From Oscillospiraceae bacterium (GTDB lineage Bacteria > Bacillota > Clostridia > Oscillospirales > Acutalibacteraceae), in contig SVOJ01000018.1 of NCBI GenBank assembly GCA_015066385.1, positions 1 through 60,923 on the forward strand: a stretch of DNA of 60,923 nt, in the 5' to 3' direction. Of the stretch, positions 49,817 to 58,737 are shown piece by piece. A model generated the notes under the pieces. That model did no database searches. It worked only from the letters and a program-made list of their open reading frames with translations, and was not told the origin of the DNA. The position numbers and the translations under genes were made by a program. Each line of letters begins with the position of its first letter. Positions within the stretch are counted from its first letter, which is position 1.

Positions 49817-50134
49817 ATGAGTTACAAAAAACAGATGGGGCAACGCATCAAATGCAGGCGAAAGGAACTGCGACTTACCCAGGAAAACATTGCTGAATAT
49901 CTGGACATTTCCGTAAAGCATTACAGCGAAGCAGAACGCGGTCTGGCAGGTCTTTCCATTGAAAATCTGATTAAATTATCCGCTCTGTTTGATTTAAGCA
50001 TTGACTACATTGTCAAAGGCGATCATGTTGATAATCCGTGGTACTCCACACTCTTGTTATTGCAGAGTGTTCCGAACGATAAAATTCCGTATGTAAAAGA
50101 ATTGATCAAAAACGGAGTTGAATTGGCAAAGTAA
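49817..50134 (+). CDS. XRE-family helix-turn-helix regulator
   Basis: A 105-residue protein. The HTH (~8-62) reads KCRRKELRLTQENIAEYLDISVKHYSEAERG...LIKLSALFDLSIDYIV, a classic Cro/C1 domain. The tail (~70-105) is a short helix. ATG 49817 is preferred over 49811 for spacing from GAGGT. It is divergent from the BspA-like gene and probably controls it and itself. Confidence 0.9.
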   Translation: MSYKKQMGQRIKCRRKELRLTQENIAEYLDISVKHYSEAERGLAGLSIENLIKLSALFDLSIDYIVKGDHVDNPWYSTLLLLQSVPNDKIPYVKELIKNGVELAK

Positions 50135-50173
50135 AAAAAGTGTTTGCAACCAACCAGGGTACAAACACTTTTT
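50135..50173. terminator. Bidirectional terminator
   Basis: AAAAAGTGTTTG (50135-50146) pairs exactly with CAAACACTTTTT (50162-50173), between convergent genes. Confidence 0.88.
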
Positions 50174-50185
50174 ATTTTTTCGACT

Positions 50186-50725
50186 TTATGCCTGCAGGTT
50201 GTTTTTGGCAGGCAATGCGTTTTCTTTTCCGAAATCGAACAAAAGCTGAATCAGGCTTTTGCGGTAAGGAATAAATTCCCCGGAATCGATCATATTGAGA
50301 ATTTCATCACAGCCTGCAAAGCGTACTGCCTGCACTTCGCTTTCCTGCAGAACAAGGCTTGCAGGGTCAACGGATTGCGGGTGGATGATGAAATAATCAT
50401 CAAATCCGCAATCAAAATTGACGGTGAGATACGGGCGCTCGTTTGCAAAATCGTAGAAAATACCGATCTCCTCTGCCGTTTCGCGTTGCGCCGCCTGACG
50501 GCTTGTTTCGCCCGACAAGGCGCTGCCGCCTGCGGAAAGATCCCACATGCCGCCCCAGCAGGCTTTGTTGTCAACTCGGTGCTGCATGAGCAGCTCGTTG
50601 TTCTCATTAAAAATACAGATGTGCACAACCGTATGCAGCTGACCGGGGATCATGGTGCCTTTGCGGTCAAACACTTCCCCTGTCGGAATACGGTCGGCAT
50701 CCAAAAGATCCCATTTTTCAGCCAT
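50186..50725 (-). CDS. Nudix hydrolase
   Basis: A 179-residue protein. The Nudix box is GGSALSGETSRQAAQ followed by RETAEEIGI (~66-89). The start EKWDLLDADRIPTGEVFDR and the C-terminal layout resemble the IPP-isomerase-like/YfcD Nudix group, whose substrates are diphosphates of unknown identity. It follows the GxGYxYP gene by 29 nt and is the last gene of that operon. Confidence 0.9.
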   Translation of the reverse strand: MAEKWDLLDADRIPTGEVFDRKGTMIPGQLHTVVHICIFNENNELLMQHRVDNKACWGGMWDLSAGGSALSGETSRQAAQRETAEEIGIFYDFANERPYLTVNFDCGFDDYFIIHPQSVDPASLVLQESEVQAVRFAGCDEILNMIDSGEFIPYRKSLIQLLFDFGKENALPAKNNLQA

Positions 50726-50754
50726 TTTGCATCACCGTTACTTCGATTTTTCTT

Positions 50755-52455
50755 TTATTCTGCGGGTTTTGCGGTTTCATGGGGAATATAACGGTCAAGT
50801 GCGGCAATGAGTTCATCGCCCGTGATGACCTGCACACCCTCATCCAGCAGACTTACAAAGTAAGCAAGGTTTTCGGTATTGATTGTCCACGGATGTATGT
50901 TGATAACAGAATAGCCGTCAATGGAATGGATATCCGCTTCACGGGCGTTAACAAGGGATGCCTGTTCTGTGATCCATTCTTTAGGTACTTCACTGCCTTC
51001 ACCGTCGGGATACCACAGCGACTGACGGACGCTGACAAAGGGTTTATCATTGATAAACCAAACCTGTCCTTTGCCTGCGGCATAGCGGTCACCGTCCAAC
51101 TGCAGAACGGCGCCGTTGATATTGTCATAACGGGCATAGAATTCAAGTTTGTTGAGAAACGCCTTTTCCTGTATGCCGTTTTCATAAATGTTATCAAGAA
51201 TGGTAAGGGTTGTCATACCGTTCTGCAACATGGATGCCGCCGTAATATCGGAAAAAGCCTGCATTCCGTCTCCGTACATTTCGGACATACGGGTATAACC
51301 TGCACCGGACGGACCGCAGACCAAGCAGTCATCCCCTTTTATATCCAGAACAGCCTGCGTGTTGGCACAGGAAAAATCGGTCATCATCGGCGGGAATGTC
51401 CATGTAACAGGGACATCAAGGTTATAACTTTTCCATGTAAAATACTCACGGTAACCGCCCTGCACCCACTGTGCATTGTCACCGTCGCTGTAAAGCAGAA
51501 CAACATAATGCTTTGTCGGGTCAAGTTCCACGCTTGCAACAGGCTCATTGAAAGCACCGACATCAAAGGTAAAGGAAGACAAAAGCGAGTTATTCATGCA
51601 ATGGTCGGCGGGAATAACATAATTGCCCATTTCCGTCATTGCACCGACAAATGCGATTTCATACTGTCCCCAACCGAGCACGGCGGTACCTTTTTCCATA
51701 TCTCTGAGAACGGCAGTACGGAATGCTTTGCCGATGAAATCGTCTTCAAGGGTATACATGACAAAAATATTTTGCTGAACGGCAAGGTCACGCAAGCCCA
51801 TCGCACTACTCGCCTGATGAATGAGAAGATTATCCTTAAAAACATCCTTGTGCTCGTTGTAAAAATCAAGTTGATATGCAAAACCGCAGTTTTCCCCCGT
51901 CAGATCTTTACGGCAGGAAAGACCGCACTTGATCGCAATTTCTTCCGCTTCCTGCGGCACAGGCAACCAACCGTAAACGGTGGCAAAGTTGGTAGCGGTA
52001 TTCAGCTGATCGACATCCGTTTGGCTTGTATAAAGCACATAGCCCATGTCCTTTATGTATCCCTCGGTTGAAAACTTCTGCAAAAGGCTTTCAAATGTCC
52101 ATTCCTTGCCGCTTGCATCCGTATACTGCAAAGTATACCCCTGTTCGGTCAATTCACGCATGGCGGTGTTCGTACCGCTTGAACCGTTGTTAAGCAGAAC
52201 GGTAGCTTCGGTTTTGCCGACAATTCCTTGCAAGGCAACAACCGAATAGGCTTGCTCTGCTGTAAGGTTGTTATTCTTAACAACGATAATCTCACGGCTG
52301 ACGGGATAAATATCGAAAAGATCGTCAATTTCGGACAGTTCCTGCGCCGTTTTCGGTTCGGGCACTTCTCTGATCAGATTGGTGCTGATGGCATTGGACA
52401 CCGTCATCAGCAAAGACAAAATAACGGCAAAAGCAAGTCTAAAAAAAGCAAACAT
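50755..52455 (-). CDS. Secreted GxGYxYP-family protein (putative glycoside hydrolase)
   Basis: A 566-residue protein with a signal peptide or membrane anchor (1-~23). AEQAYSVVALQGIVGK (~66) is the usual N-terminal part and YVVLLYSDGDNAQWVQ (~320) the start of the catalytic-like domain. GPSGAGYTRMSEMYGDG (~385) takes the place of the namesake GxGYxYP motif, with Tyr-Pro replaced. The family is common in gut bacteria near carbohydrate genes; activity unproven. AAAGGAG precedes the ATG. Confidence 0.8.
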   Translation of the reverse strand: MFAFFRLAFAVILSLLMTVSNAISTNLIREVPEPKTAQELSEIDDLFDIYPVSREIIVVKNNNLTAEQAYSVVALQGIVGKTEATVLLNNGSSGTNTAMRELTEQGYTLQYTDASGKEWTFESLLQKFSTEGYIKDMGYVLYTSQTDVDQLNTATNFATVYGWLPVPQEAEEIAIKCGLSCRKDLTGENCGFAYQLDFYNEHKDVFKDNLLIHQASSAMGLRDLAVQQNIFVMYTLEDDFIGKAFRTAVLRDMEKGTAVLGWGQYEIAFVGAMTEMGNYVIPADHCMNNSLLSSFTFDVGAFNEPVASVELDPTKHYVVLLYSDGDNAQWVQGGYREYFTWKSYNLDVPVTWTFPPMMTDFSCANTQAVLDIKGDDCLVCGPSGAGYTRMSEMYGDGMQAFSDITAASMLQNGMTTLTILDNIYENGIQEKAFLNKLEFYARYDNINGAVLQLDGDRYAAGKGQVWFINDKPFVSVRQSLWYPDGEGSEVPKEWITEQASLVNAREADIHSIDGYSVINIHPWTINTENLAYFVSLLDEGVQVITGDELIAALDRYIPHETAKPAE

Positions 52456-52485
52456 AGTCAGTTCTCCTTTTATCAGTAAAACAAT

Positions 52486-52989
52486 TTACTTCTTATTATG
52501 ATTTGACGGCAGGGGTCTTCTTTTTGCCGTGAATGAAGAAGCGGTGATCTTGATGACATTGACAAAGGCAACCATTTTGTCTTCAAATTCAAAATCCTTG
52601 CCGGTCTGTGTTTTCATAAGCACGGACATTCCCTTTTTCTTTTCTTCCACATCTTCTACGATCTCGGCAACGCCTCTGCCCATAATGCTTGCATAGGTAA
52701 TGCCATACTGACAGGCAATTTCACCCTCGAAAGGTGTGATATCGCAATCCATTTCAAAAAAGACTTTGGGATTCTTCTGCATCAGGTCAATTTTTCTGCC
52801 GCGTTTTGCGCCGTGCAGATACAAGGTCAATTTCTCGTCTTCATAAACATAACCGTAATTCATGGGCACGACATACGGCTCATCCCCATCAACAAGACCA
52901 AGGTGAAGAACCTTGCATTTATCAAGAATTGCAAGTTTCTCGCTTATATCCGTAACTTCTCTTTCACGTCTGGTCATACCGTTGCTCAT
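52486..52989 (-). CDS. Pyridoxamine 5'-phosphate oxidase-family (NimA-like) protein
   Basis: A 167-residue protein. MTRREREVTDISEKLAILDKC (~5-25) then LGLVDGDEPYVVPMNYGYVYEDEKLTLYLHGA (~29-60, given by its ends) and GRKIDLMQKNPKVFFEMD are the FMN-binding split barrel of the Nim/5-nitroimidazole-antibiotic-resistance-like group. Probably a flavin- or heme-binding reductase. ATG 52989 follows AGAGGG at 6 nt. First gene of the operon with GxGYxYP and Nudix. Confidence 0.87.
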   Translation of the reverse strand: MSNGMTRREREVTDISEKLAILDKCKVLHLGLVDGDEPYVVPMNYGYVYEDEKLTLYLHGAKRGRKIDLMQKNPKVFFEMDCDITPFEGEIACQYGITYASIMGRGVAEIVEDVEEKKKGMSVLMKTQTGKDFEFEDKMVAFVNVIKITASSFTAKRRPLPSNHNKK

Positions 52990-53017
52990 AAACATCCCTC
53001 TTTTTTTGTTTTGCATA

Positions 53018-53023
53018 ATTATA
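53018..53023 (-). promoter_or_regulatory. -10 element of the PNPOx-like gene
   Basis: TATAAT on the minus strand with only a weak -35 (ATGACA at 18 nt). Confidence 0.45.
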
Positions 53024-53062
53024 TCATACAAATCGACATTTGTCATCTGTTTTTTATACCAA

Positions 53063-53096
53063 AAAAAACCGGAATCCCGAAGGACTCCGGTTTTTT
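53063..53096 (-). terminator. Terminator of the dockerin protein gene
   Basis: AAAACCGGA...CC-CGAA-GG...TCCGGTTTT stem with A- and T-runs on both sides, right after the stop at 53104. Confidence 0.85.
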
Positions 53097-53103
53097 CATT
53101 TGC

Positions 53104-54792
53104 TTAATAGGTGAAATCAGAATATGCATTTTTGATCTTGAGTGTGATGCTCTGATCGTCATGCGTGATAAGCAGGGTCTTGATGTAAGAGGTGTAAACT
53201 TCAACCGTTGCAGTCTGTTCCATGTAAACAATGCGACCGTCGGTTGTGATTTCAGCAGTGATGGTGAAATCCTTATAAGTAACCGTACCGTTCGGATCAT
53301 ACGCTTTTACGGAATTCATATCGCGAATAACGGGAGCGATATCTTCATCGAAGTAAATCAGATCATCCGTCACAGCCTGCAGAATGTTGGCTTCGGTGGA
53401 CTTGGATGTGTCAACATCATGGAATGTCATCACAAATACATAGTTACCGGCATCATTAACCGAACAGGTAGCGCTCTTGACCCAATCATATTTGTAAAGG
53501 TCGAAGGGCGGGAAATTTGTCCAGCAATCCACTGTACCTTTGGTTGTGGTCAGTGTAAACGGTTTCAGATACTTTGCAGCCTGATTGTTGGTAATGCAGC
53601 TGAGGTTGGTTGCATCCTTGTCAATGCTCTGGGTCTTGTTGACAGTGTAACCTGCCTTGGAATAGTAGGCAATATTGTTGATGCATTCGCCGAGATAATC
53701 ACCGATGTCATCAATGGTGCCGTAAGCGGCGGGAATCTTGCAGGAAATGCCATAGAAGCAGGGAGAATAATTGAAGTTGTTATAAACCGTGGTGGTATGT
53801 ACGGTTGCACTCTTATTCTTGTAGGTTACGGGGATGATAAGAAGCTGATAAGCGGTCAATTCTGTTACGGAAATAACAGCATCACCCTTATGTGTCAAGG
53901 AAACAAACTTGCCGTTGGGGGTCAGTTCAGCAACGATTGTGAAGTTTTTGGTGATGATATTTTCGCCCGTCCAGTTTTTGATGTGGCTGCTTGCAGCAAG
54001 AACGGGTTCAACATCTTCTTTCCATGTGATGTGCTGATCGGTTACTTTATAAATGAAAGAACCGTTGTTGGAATAAGTTGTGTCGGAATCTTCCATCACA
54101 AGAGTAATGACATAGTTACCGACCGTATTGACAGAGCAGGTTGCACTTCTGACTTTGGAATAGTCATTAAGGGTAAAACTCGGGAAATAGTTGCGAGCAT
54201 CACAGGAGCCCAGTTTGTACGTCACACCGCTTGCTTCGCCTTCGGAGGTAATGTAGGTATTGATGTGTTCCACCAGTTTACCGTTGCAGATATCAATGAT
54301 ATTGCAATCGTCTTCGGTCATGGTCTGCCATGCAGTCTTGGTAAAGCCGGCATTGCCGCCGCATTTGACAGCGGATGCAGCACGATCATAGAAATCAATG
54401 ATCTGCTGTTTGGTGGTCAGTGTCTGCTTGTCTTCATAATCAATGGTTTCAAGACCAACGGAAACACGAAGTGCAAGACGGGCATCGCCGGAAGAAATAA
54501 CACCGTCATAATCCACGTCAGCAGCAAGTTTATAGTTATAATTCTTTGCATTGTAACAAAGTTTTGCAATATCGTCCCAATCATACAGATAAACTGCATA
54601 ACGAAGAATGGCACGAGCATCCCCTGCCGTAACAGCACCGTCATTGTCAATGTCGCCGGGCTTGTACTTGTAGGTACCGTCATCGGAAAGTGCGCCGTCT
54701 ACTGCAACATCCAGTGCAAAAGCAGAATATGCACAAGTCAGAAGCAATACACAAGTCAAAAGCAAACTGATTACTTTTTTCATATTTCTCAT
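53104..54792 (-). CDS. Secreted protein with N-terminal type I dockerin
   Basis: A 562-residue protein: signal peptide (1-~27) and a dockerin at ~45-115 with two calcium loops (GDIDNDGAVTAGDARAIL and ADVDYDGVISSGDARLAL). Two homologous ~230-residue repeats follow (each with CSVNxxGNYV, a VTDxxIxxxEDxxPV segment and a final ITLK/ATVH strand). The dockerin sits at the N-terminus, unlike the subtilase. The repeats match no family I recognise. It could dock onto the cohesin-like proteins at 39-41 kb. Confidence 0.8.
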   Translation of the reverse strand: MRNMKKVISLLLTCVLLLTCAYSAFALDVAVDGALSDDGTYKYKPGDIDNDGAVTAGDARAILRYAVYLYDWDDIAKLCYNAKNYNYKLAADVDYDGVISSGDARLALRVSVGLETIDYEDKQTLTTKQQIIDFYDRAASAVKCGGNAGFTKTAWQTMTEDDCNIIDICNGKLVEHINTYITSEGEASGVTYKLGSCDARNYFPSFTLNDYSKVRSATCSVNTVGNYVITLVMEDSDTTYSNNGSFIYKVTDQHITWKEDVEPVLAASSHIKNWTGENIITKNFTIVAELTPNGKFVSLTHKGDAVISVTELTAYQLLIIPVTYKNKSATVHTTTVYNNFNYSPCFYGISCKIPAAYGTIDDIGDYLGECINNIAYYSKAGYTVNKTQSIDKDATNLSCITNNQAAKYLKPFTLTTTKGTVDCWTNFPPFDLYKYDWVKSATCSVNDAGNYVFVMTFHDVDTSKSTEANILQAVTDDLIYFDEDIAPVIRDMNSVKAYDPNGTVTYKDFTITAEITTDGRIVYMEQTATVEVYTSYIKTLLITHDDQSITLKIKNAYSDFTY

Positions 54793-54823
54793 AAAAAAAT
54801 CACCCTTTCGGATATTTGGTTTT

Positions 54824-54852
54824 ATTATACAAAAATAAAATAATAATGTCAA
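54824..54852 (-). promoter_or_regulatory. Promoter of the dockerin protein gene
   Basis: On the minus strand TTGACA (54847-54852), 17-nt spacer, TATAAT (54824-54829): full consensus. Confidence 0.85.
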
Positions 54853-54933
54853 GTATCATTTCATAAAGCAGCACATATTTCTCATAAAACAATGCCTGTT
54901 CTTTTTCAACTTATAAAATAAAAATTTCCGCCA

Positions 54934-54962
54934 TTGCAAACCCCACCTCATTTTTGTATAAT
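54934..54962 (+). promoter_or_regulatory. Promoter of the lipoprotein esterase gene
   Basis: TTGCAA (54934-54939), 17-nt spacer, TATAAT (54957-54962). Confidence 0.75.
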
Positions 54963-55001
54963 AATTGCAAAAAGCACAGCAAACACGGAGGGATGATTGA
55001 T

Positions 55002-55898
55002 ATGTCAAAAAAATTTTTTCCTGTTTTCGCATTGATTCTCGCGCTTATTTTCACAATTTCCTGCGCAAACACAGGCACTGAAACGGAGGATGCGACAAAA
55101 ATGGTATTTGAGAATCTTTCATACGGCAACCATGAGCGCAATGTACTCGACCTTGCACTTCCGAAAAATGTGACGGGCGATATCGGACTTGTGTTGTTTA
55201 TTCACGGCGGTGCGTGGATCATGGGTGACAAAGCGGAATACAGTGCATTTGTCCGGCAATACGCCGAAGAACTGCAAGTGGCGACTGCGGCAATCAATTA
55301 CCGTTACATATCGGAAAGTGTGCATATGGATGACATTCTCGACGATATTGATGCGGCACTTGTAAAAATCAAAAAAACCGCCGCCGAAAGAGGTCTGAAC
55401 ATAAACAAAGTCCTGTTGACGGGGGCTTCCGCAGGGGCACATCTTTCGATGTTGTATGCATATCGCTACAAAGATACCGCGCCTGTCAAACCTGCCGCCG
55501 TGTTCAGTTTCTGCGGACCGACCAATCTGTATGACGATAATTTTTATGTCGACGGTGCTCTGGGTACGGTAGAGGAAATCTGCGCGTTGATGTCCTTTGC
55601 CTGCGGTGAAAACTTCACCACGGGCACAAAAGATGCCGCAAAGGATGCATTGGATACAGTGTCGCCGCTGACGTATATATCTGCCGACATCTGTCCGACC
55701 GCCATTTGCCACGGCGAAAAAGACAGCATTGTTCCCTACTCCAACGCATTGCGCATTCTTGAAGCATTTGAACAGCACGGTGTGGAATATGACTTTATCA
55801 GTTTTCCCAATTCCGACCACGATCTCAGCGGTGATCCGGATTGCACACAACAGGCATTCACATTATTGAGAAACTATGCACAGACATATCTGAAGTAA
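55002..55898 (+). CDS. Lipoprotein alpha/beta-hydrolase (carboxylesterase-like)
   Basis: A 298-residue protein. The N-terminal signal ends in a lipobox (TISC, Cys ~22), so it is anchored by lipid outside the membrane. LFIHGGAWIMGDKAEY (~61) is the oxyanion HGGxW of the esterase/lipase (BD-FAE-like) group, GASAGAHLSM (~142) the nucleophile elbow, CHGEKDSIVP (~235) the acid and SDHDLSG (~272) the His. Probably deacetylates or de-esterifies glycans. ATG 55002 is chosen for spacing from GGAGGG. Confidence 0.88.
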   Translation: MSKKFFPVFALILALIFTISCANTGTETEDATKMVFENLSYGNHERNVLDLALPKNVTGDIGLVLFIHGGAWIMGDKAEYSAFVRQYAEELQVATAAINYRYISESVHMDDILDDIDAALVKIKKTAAERGLNINKVLLTGASAGAHLSMLYAYRYKDTAPVKPAAVFSFCGPTNLYDDNFYVDGALGTVEEICALMSFACGENFTTGTKDAAKDALDTVSPLTYISADICPTAICHGEKDSIVPYSNALRILEAFEQHGVEYDFISFPNSDHDLSGDPDCTQQAFTLLRNYAQTYLK

Positions 55899-55918
55899 AA
55901 AACTGAAACCACAACACA

Positions 55919-55948
55919 CAAAACGGGCCTGCCATGCAGACCCGTTTT
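55919..55948. terminator. Bidirectional terminator
   Basis: AAACGGG (55921-55927) pairs with CCCGTTT (55941-55947), with CTG/CAG inside, between convergent genes. Confidence 0.82.
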
Positions 55949-55961
55949 CTTATGTAATTTT

Positions 55962-58268
55962 TCAGAAACCGCCGTTTGCGGCAGGGGTGTTGCCCATGAC
56001 GAAGCACAGTTCGCCGCCGTTGGTCAGCATTTCATGTGTGATTCTGCTGTCGGTGAGTTTTTCGCCGTTGAGTGTTGCACTCTGAATATAGACATTGTCT
56101 TCACTCTGATAGAATGCTTTGATTGTCAGGGTTTTACCGTTGCCCAGGTCAACAACAGCGTTTTCGACACAAGGCGAACCGATCCAGTATTCGTCCGTGC
56201 CTGCGACGGGATAAATACCGATTGCACTCAGCACATACCATGCACTCAGCGTACCGCCGTCGTCATTTCCGTCGATGCCGTCGGGTGCGGTTGCATAGCG
56301 GGTATCGAGTGCCCAGCGGACATATTTCTGCGTGGAAGCGGGATCGCCCGCATCATTGAACAGATATGCCGCATGCAGGTCGTGTTCGTTGCCGTGCCAA
56401 TACCCTACGCTCGGAATCAGAGCACTTCTCATGTCGTTGGCATCGTCCATGAATGCGGTCAGTTCATCGATGAATACTTCTTCGCCGCCGTACAGAGCGA
56501 TGAGGGCTTCGGTGTCATACATCACAGCCCACTGCCACTGTCTTGCGCCGCCTTCGCAGTAACCGTAAGCCATACCCGTTCCGAAAATATCATCCACAAA
56601 ACTGATCCAATTCTTGGTAAAGGGTTCTGCCCAGGATCCGTCGGAATTCTTGGCACGGAAGCAAAGCGTTTCGGCATCCCAGAGATTTTCGTAGTTGCGC
56701 GAACGGTTGCGGAAGAATGCGGCATCTTCGGTTTTGCCGAGCTGTTCGGCGAGCACGGAAATACAATAGTCTGCATAACAGTATTCAAGTGTGCGGCTGA
56801 CGCACATCTTGTCGGAAAGATCGGCAGGACAATAGCCGTACTGCATGTAAAGGTCATTGTCCACTCTGCCCTTTGCGCCGTCAAAGTCGGTCATGGCAGC
56901 AGTCTTCATGTATTCGTAAGCCGCTTCAACATCGAAATCGGTGTAGCCCTTGAGGTAGCTTTCGGTGAAGACCATATCGGCGGGAGATCCGAACATGGAA
57001 TTGGTTTCGCCCGTACCCGAGGGCCAACGCGGAAAGATGCCGTACTTGTCTGCCATATCAAGCAGAGAAAGAAGTGTACTGCGCTGAATGTCGGGTGCAA
57101 TGAGGGTCTGTAATGCGTTTACATTGCGGAAGGTATCCCACAAGGACATATCCGACAGATATGTGAAGTCTTCTGCAACACCGACGGTTTTTTCAAAGCC
57201 CGCAAATTCGCCGTTGACATCGGTATAGGAAGTCGGCATAATAACGGAATGATAAAGCGAAGTATAGAAATTGCCCTTGACTTTGTCCGAACCTTCAATG
57301 GCGATTCTGCCGAGCATTTCTTCCCATGCTTCTCTTGCCACTGCGCGCACACCTTCAAAATCAAGGTCACCTGCTTCTGCGGCAAGGTTTTCTTTTGCGT
57401 TTTCAACACTTACAAAACTGATGGCAAGTTTCATTTCAAGCGGATCGTTTTTGATGCCGCCGAAATTGAGATCAATACCGAGTTCATCACCTGCAGCAGT
57501 GGTGATATCACTTGTCATCTCTTTGCCGTTGATGATGGAATAAGAGTCAATGCCCTTATTGAACACGGCAACAAAGTAAGCCGTCAGACCGCCGTAACGG
57601 CCTGCAAACTGTGTGGTAACGGTGGCTTTGCCCGTAATTTCCCCCGTTGCGGGGTCAATTGTGACTTCACCGCCGTTGGAACTGCCGTTGGGCATGAAAG
57701 ACGTGACATCCAAATACAGTCTTGCATCCTTGTCGGTGCGGAAGGTGTAGCGATGTGCACCGACATGGGTGGTGGCGGTCAGTTCCGCCATACAGCCGAT
57801 TTCGGGCAGGTTGACCGCATAATAGCCTGCGGTTGCAATTTCCTTGTCATGCGAGAAGAACAACGCATGGGCATTGCGGCTGCCGATGGTCGGGGTCACA
57901 CGGAAGTGAGCCATATCTGCCGCGCCCGTACCCGAAAGACGGGTATGGCTGAAACCGATGATATGGGTATGCATATAGGAATAACCTGCATTTGCCCAGT
58001 TGTTGACAAGTTTTTTACCGCCGACAATACCCGTGTCGGGACTGAGTTTGACAGCACCGTAGGGAGTGGTAGCACCCGGGAAGGTCATCCCGCTCATATA
58101 CGGTGTACCGCCCGTACCGGTAAAGGGATCGACATACTGCCCCAGTTCACCTGCATCAAGTGCGGGCATTTCCACGGTCAAAGCAATCTCCCCGACAGAA
58201 AACAAGGAAACAATGCAAACAATCAAAGATGTCAGCACAGTCATAATTTTACGGATTACAGAAAACAT
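55962..58268 (-). CDS. Secreted GH92-family alpha-mannosidase
   Basis: A 768-residue protein with a signal peptide (1-~28). YVDPFTGTGGTPYMSGMTFPGAT (~45-67, ends given) is the GH92 opening, SLWDTFRNVNAL (~375) the sugar-site helix, GNEHDLHAAYLFN (~640) and IDGNDDGGTLSAWYVLSAIG (~678) the conserved acid/base and calcium region. GH92 enzymes trim mannose from host or yeast N-glycans. ATG 58268 follows GGAGGG at 6 nt. It is monocistronic. Confidence 0.94.
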   Translation of the reverse strand: MFSVIRKIMTVLTSLIVCIVSLFSVGEIALTVEMPALDAGELGQYVDPFTGTGGTPYMSGMTFPGATTPYGAVKLSPDTGIVGGKKLVNNWANAGYSYMHTHIIGFSHTRLSGTGAADMAHFRVTPTIGSRNAHALFFSHDKEIATAGYYAVNLPEIGCMAELTATTHVGAHRYTFRTDKDARLYLDVTSFMPNGSSNGGEVTIDPATGEITGKATVTTQFAGRYGGLTAYFVAVFNKGIDSYSIINGKEMTSDITTAAGDELGIDLNFGGIKNDPLEMKLAISFVSVENAKENLAAEAGDLDFEGVRAVAREAWEEMLGRIAIEGSDKVKGNFYTSLYHSVIMPTSYTDVNGEFAGFEKTVGVAEDFTYLSDMSLWDTFRNVNALQTLIAPDIQRSTLLSLLDMADKYGIFPRWPSGTGETNSMFGSPADMVFTESYLKGYTDFDVEAAYEYMKTAAMTDFDGAKGRVDNDLYMQYGYCPADLSDKMCVSRTLEYCYADYCISVLAEQLGKTEDAAFFRNRSRNYENLWDAETLCFRAKNSDGSWAEPFTKNWISFVDDIFGTGMAYGYCEGGARQWQWAVMYDTEALIALYGGEEVFIDELTAFMDDANDMRSALIPSVGYWHGNEHDLHAAYLFNDAGDPASTQKYVRWALDTRYATAPDGIDGNDDGGTLSAWYVLSAIGIYPVAGTDEYWIGSPCVENAVVDLGNGKTLTIKAFYQSEDNVYIQSATLNGEKLTDSRITHEMLTNGGELCFVMGNTPAANGGF

Positions 58269-58298
58269 AAACATCCCTCCGTTATTTTTCTACATTAT

Positions 58299-58327
58299 AA
58301 TATACCACACTTTTCCGCCATTGGCAA
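58299..58327 (-). promoter_or_regulatory. Promoter of the GH92 gene
   Basis: On the minus strand TTGCCA (58322-58327), 17-nt spacer, TATATT (58299-58304). Confidence 0.65.
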
Positions 58328-58372
58328 TAAAAAAATAAAAGTGGGTGAAAAATTTCGGTTTGTCGGGGAGTA

Positions 58373-58452
58373 GCCAATCACGGGGACGAGTACCCTGATT
58401 GACTCTATGATATATCCAAAACAGTCAATCTGGGTTCCGTCCCCTGATTGGC
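58373..58452. repeat. REP-like imperfect palindrome 1
   Basis: An 80-nt stem-loop: left arm GCCAATCACGGGGACGAG..., right arm ...CGTCCCCTGATTGGC, pairing nearly end to end through GATTGACT/AGTCAATC. Non-coding, between the GH92 and BspA genes in a ~470-nt gap that otherwise holds one promoter and one terminator. Confidence 0.8.
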
Positions 58453-58509
58453 GGCGATATTTTTGGATATTTATTTATATTATTTTGTTAAAATTTGTGC
58501 GTGGTCGTA

Positions 58510-58582
58510 AATCAGGGAACAGTACTGCGATTGACATTTTGAAAAAATGATTATGTCAATCACAGTAGCCGTCCCCGTGATT
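58510..58582. repeat. REP-like imperfect palindrome 2
   Basis: A 73-nt stem-loop related to palindrome 1: AATCAGGGAACAGTACTG...GATTGACAT faces ATGTCAATC...CAGTAGCCGTCCCC...TGATT. Flanks 58353-58372 and 58590-58609 form a weaker outer inverted repeat around both palindromes. Confidence 0.78.
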
Positions 58583-58701
58583 GACTCCTCTGACACCCCG
58601 CTAAACCGTAATTTGCCGACCGACACAACCGCATCTCGTTTCCTCGTCGAAGATGTGACCGGGCGGATGCATGAACCATCCTCGGTGGAATGCAAAGACT
58701 G

Positions 58702-58727
58702 AAAAAGGGCCCGCAAAAGCGAGCCCT
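58702..58727 (-). terminator. Terminator of the second BspA-like gene
   Basis: AGGGCCCGC (58706-58714) pairs with GCGAGCCCT (58719-58727) with one G-U; the A-run at 58702-58706 gives a U-run on the minus strand. Confidence 0.82.
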
Positions 58728-58737
58728 GTTGTTTTTT

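Noticed and set aside
52813-54843. A 676-codon open frame on the plus strand across the dockerin gene
   Set aside because: The opposite strand has a signal peptide, dockerin and repeats; this frame runs through a terminator and two gene ends and looks like an antisense shadow.
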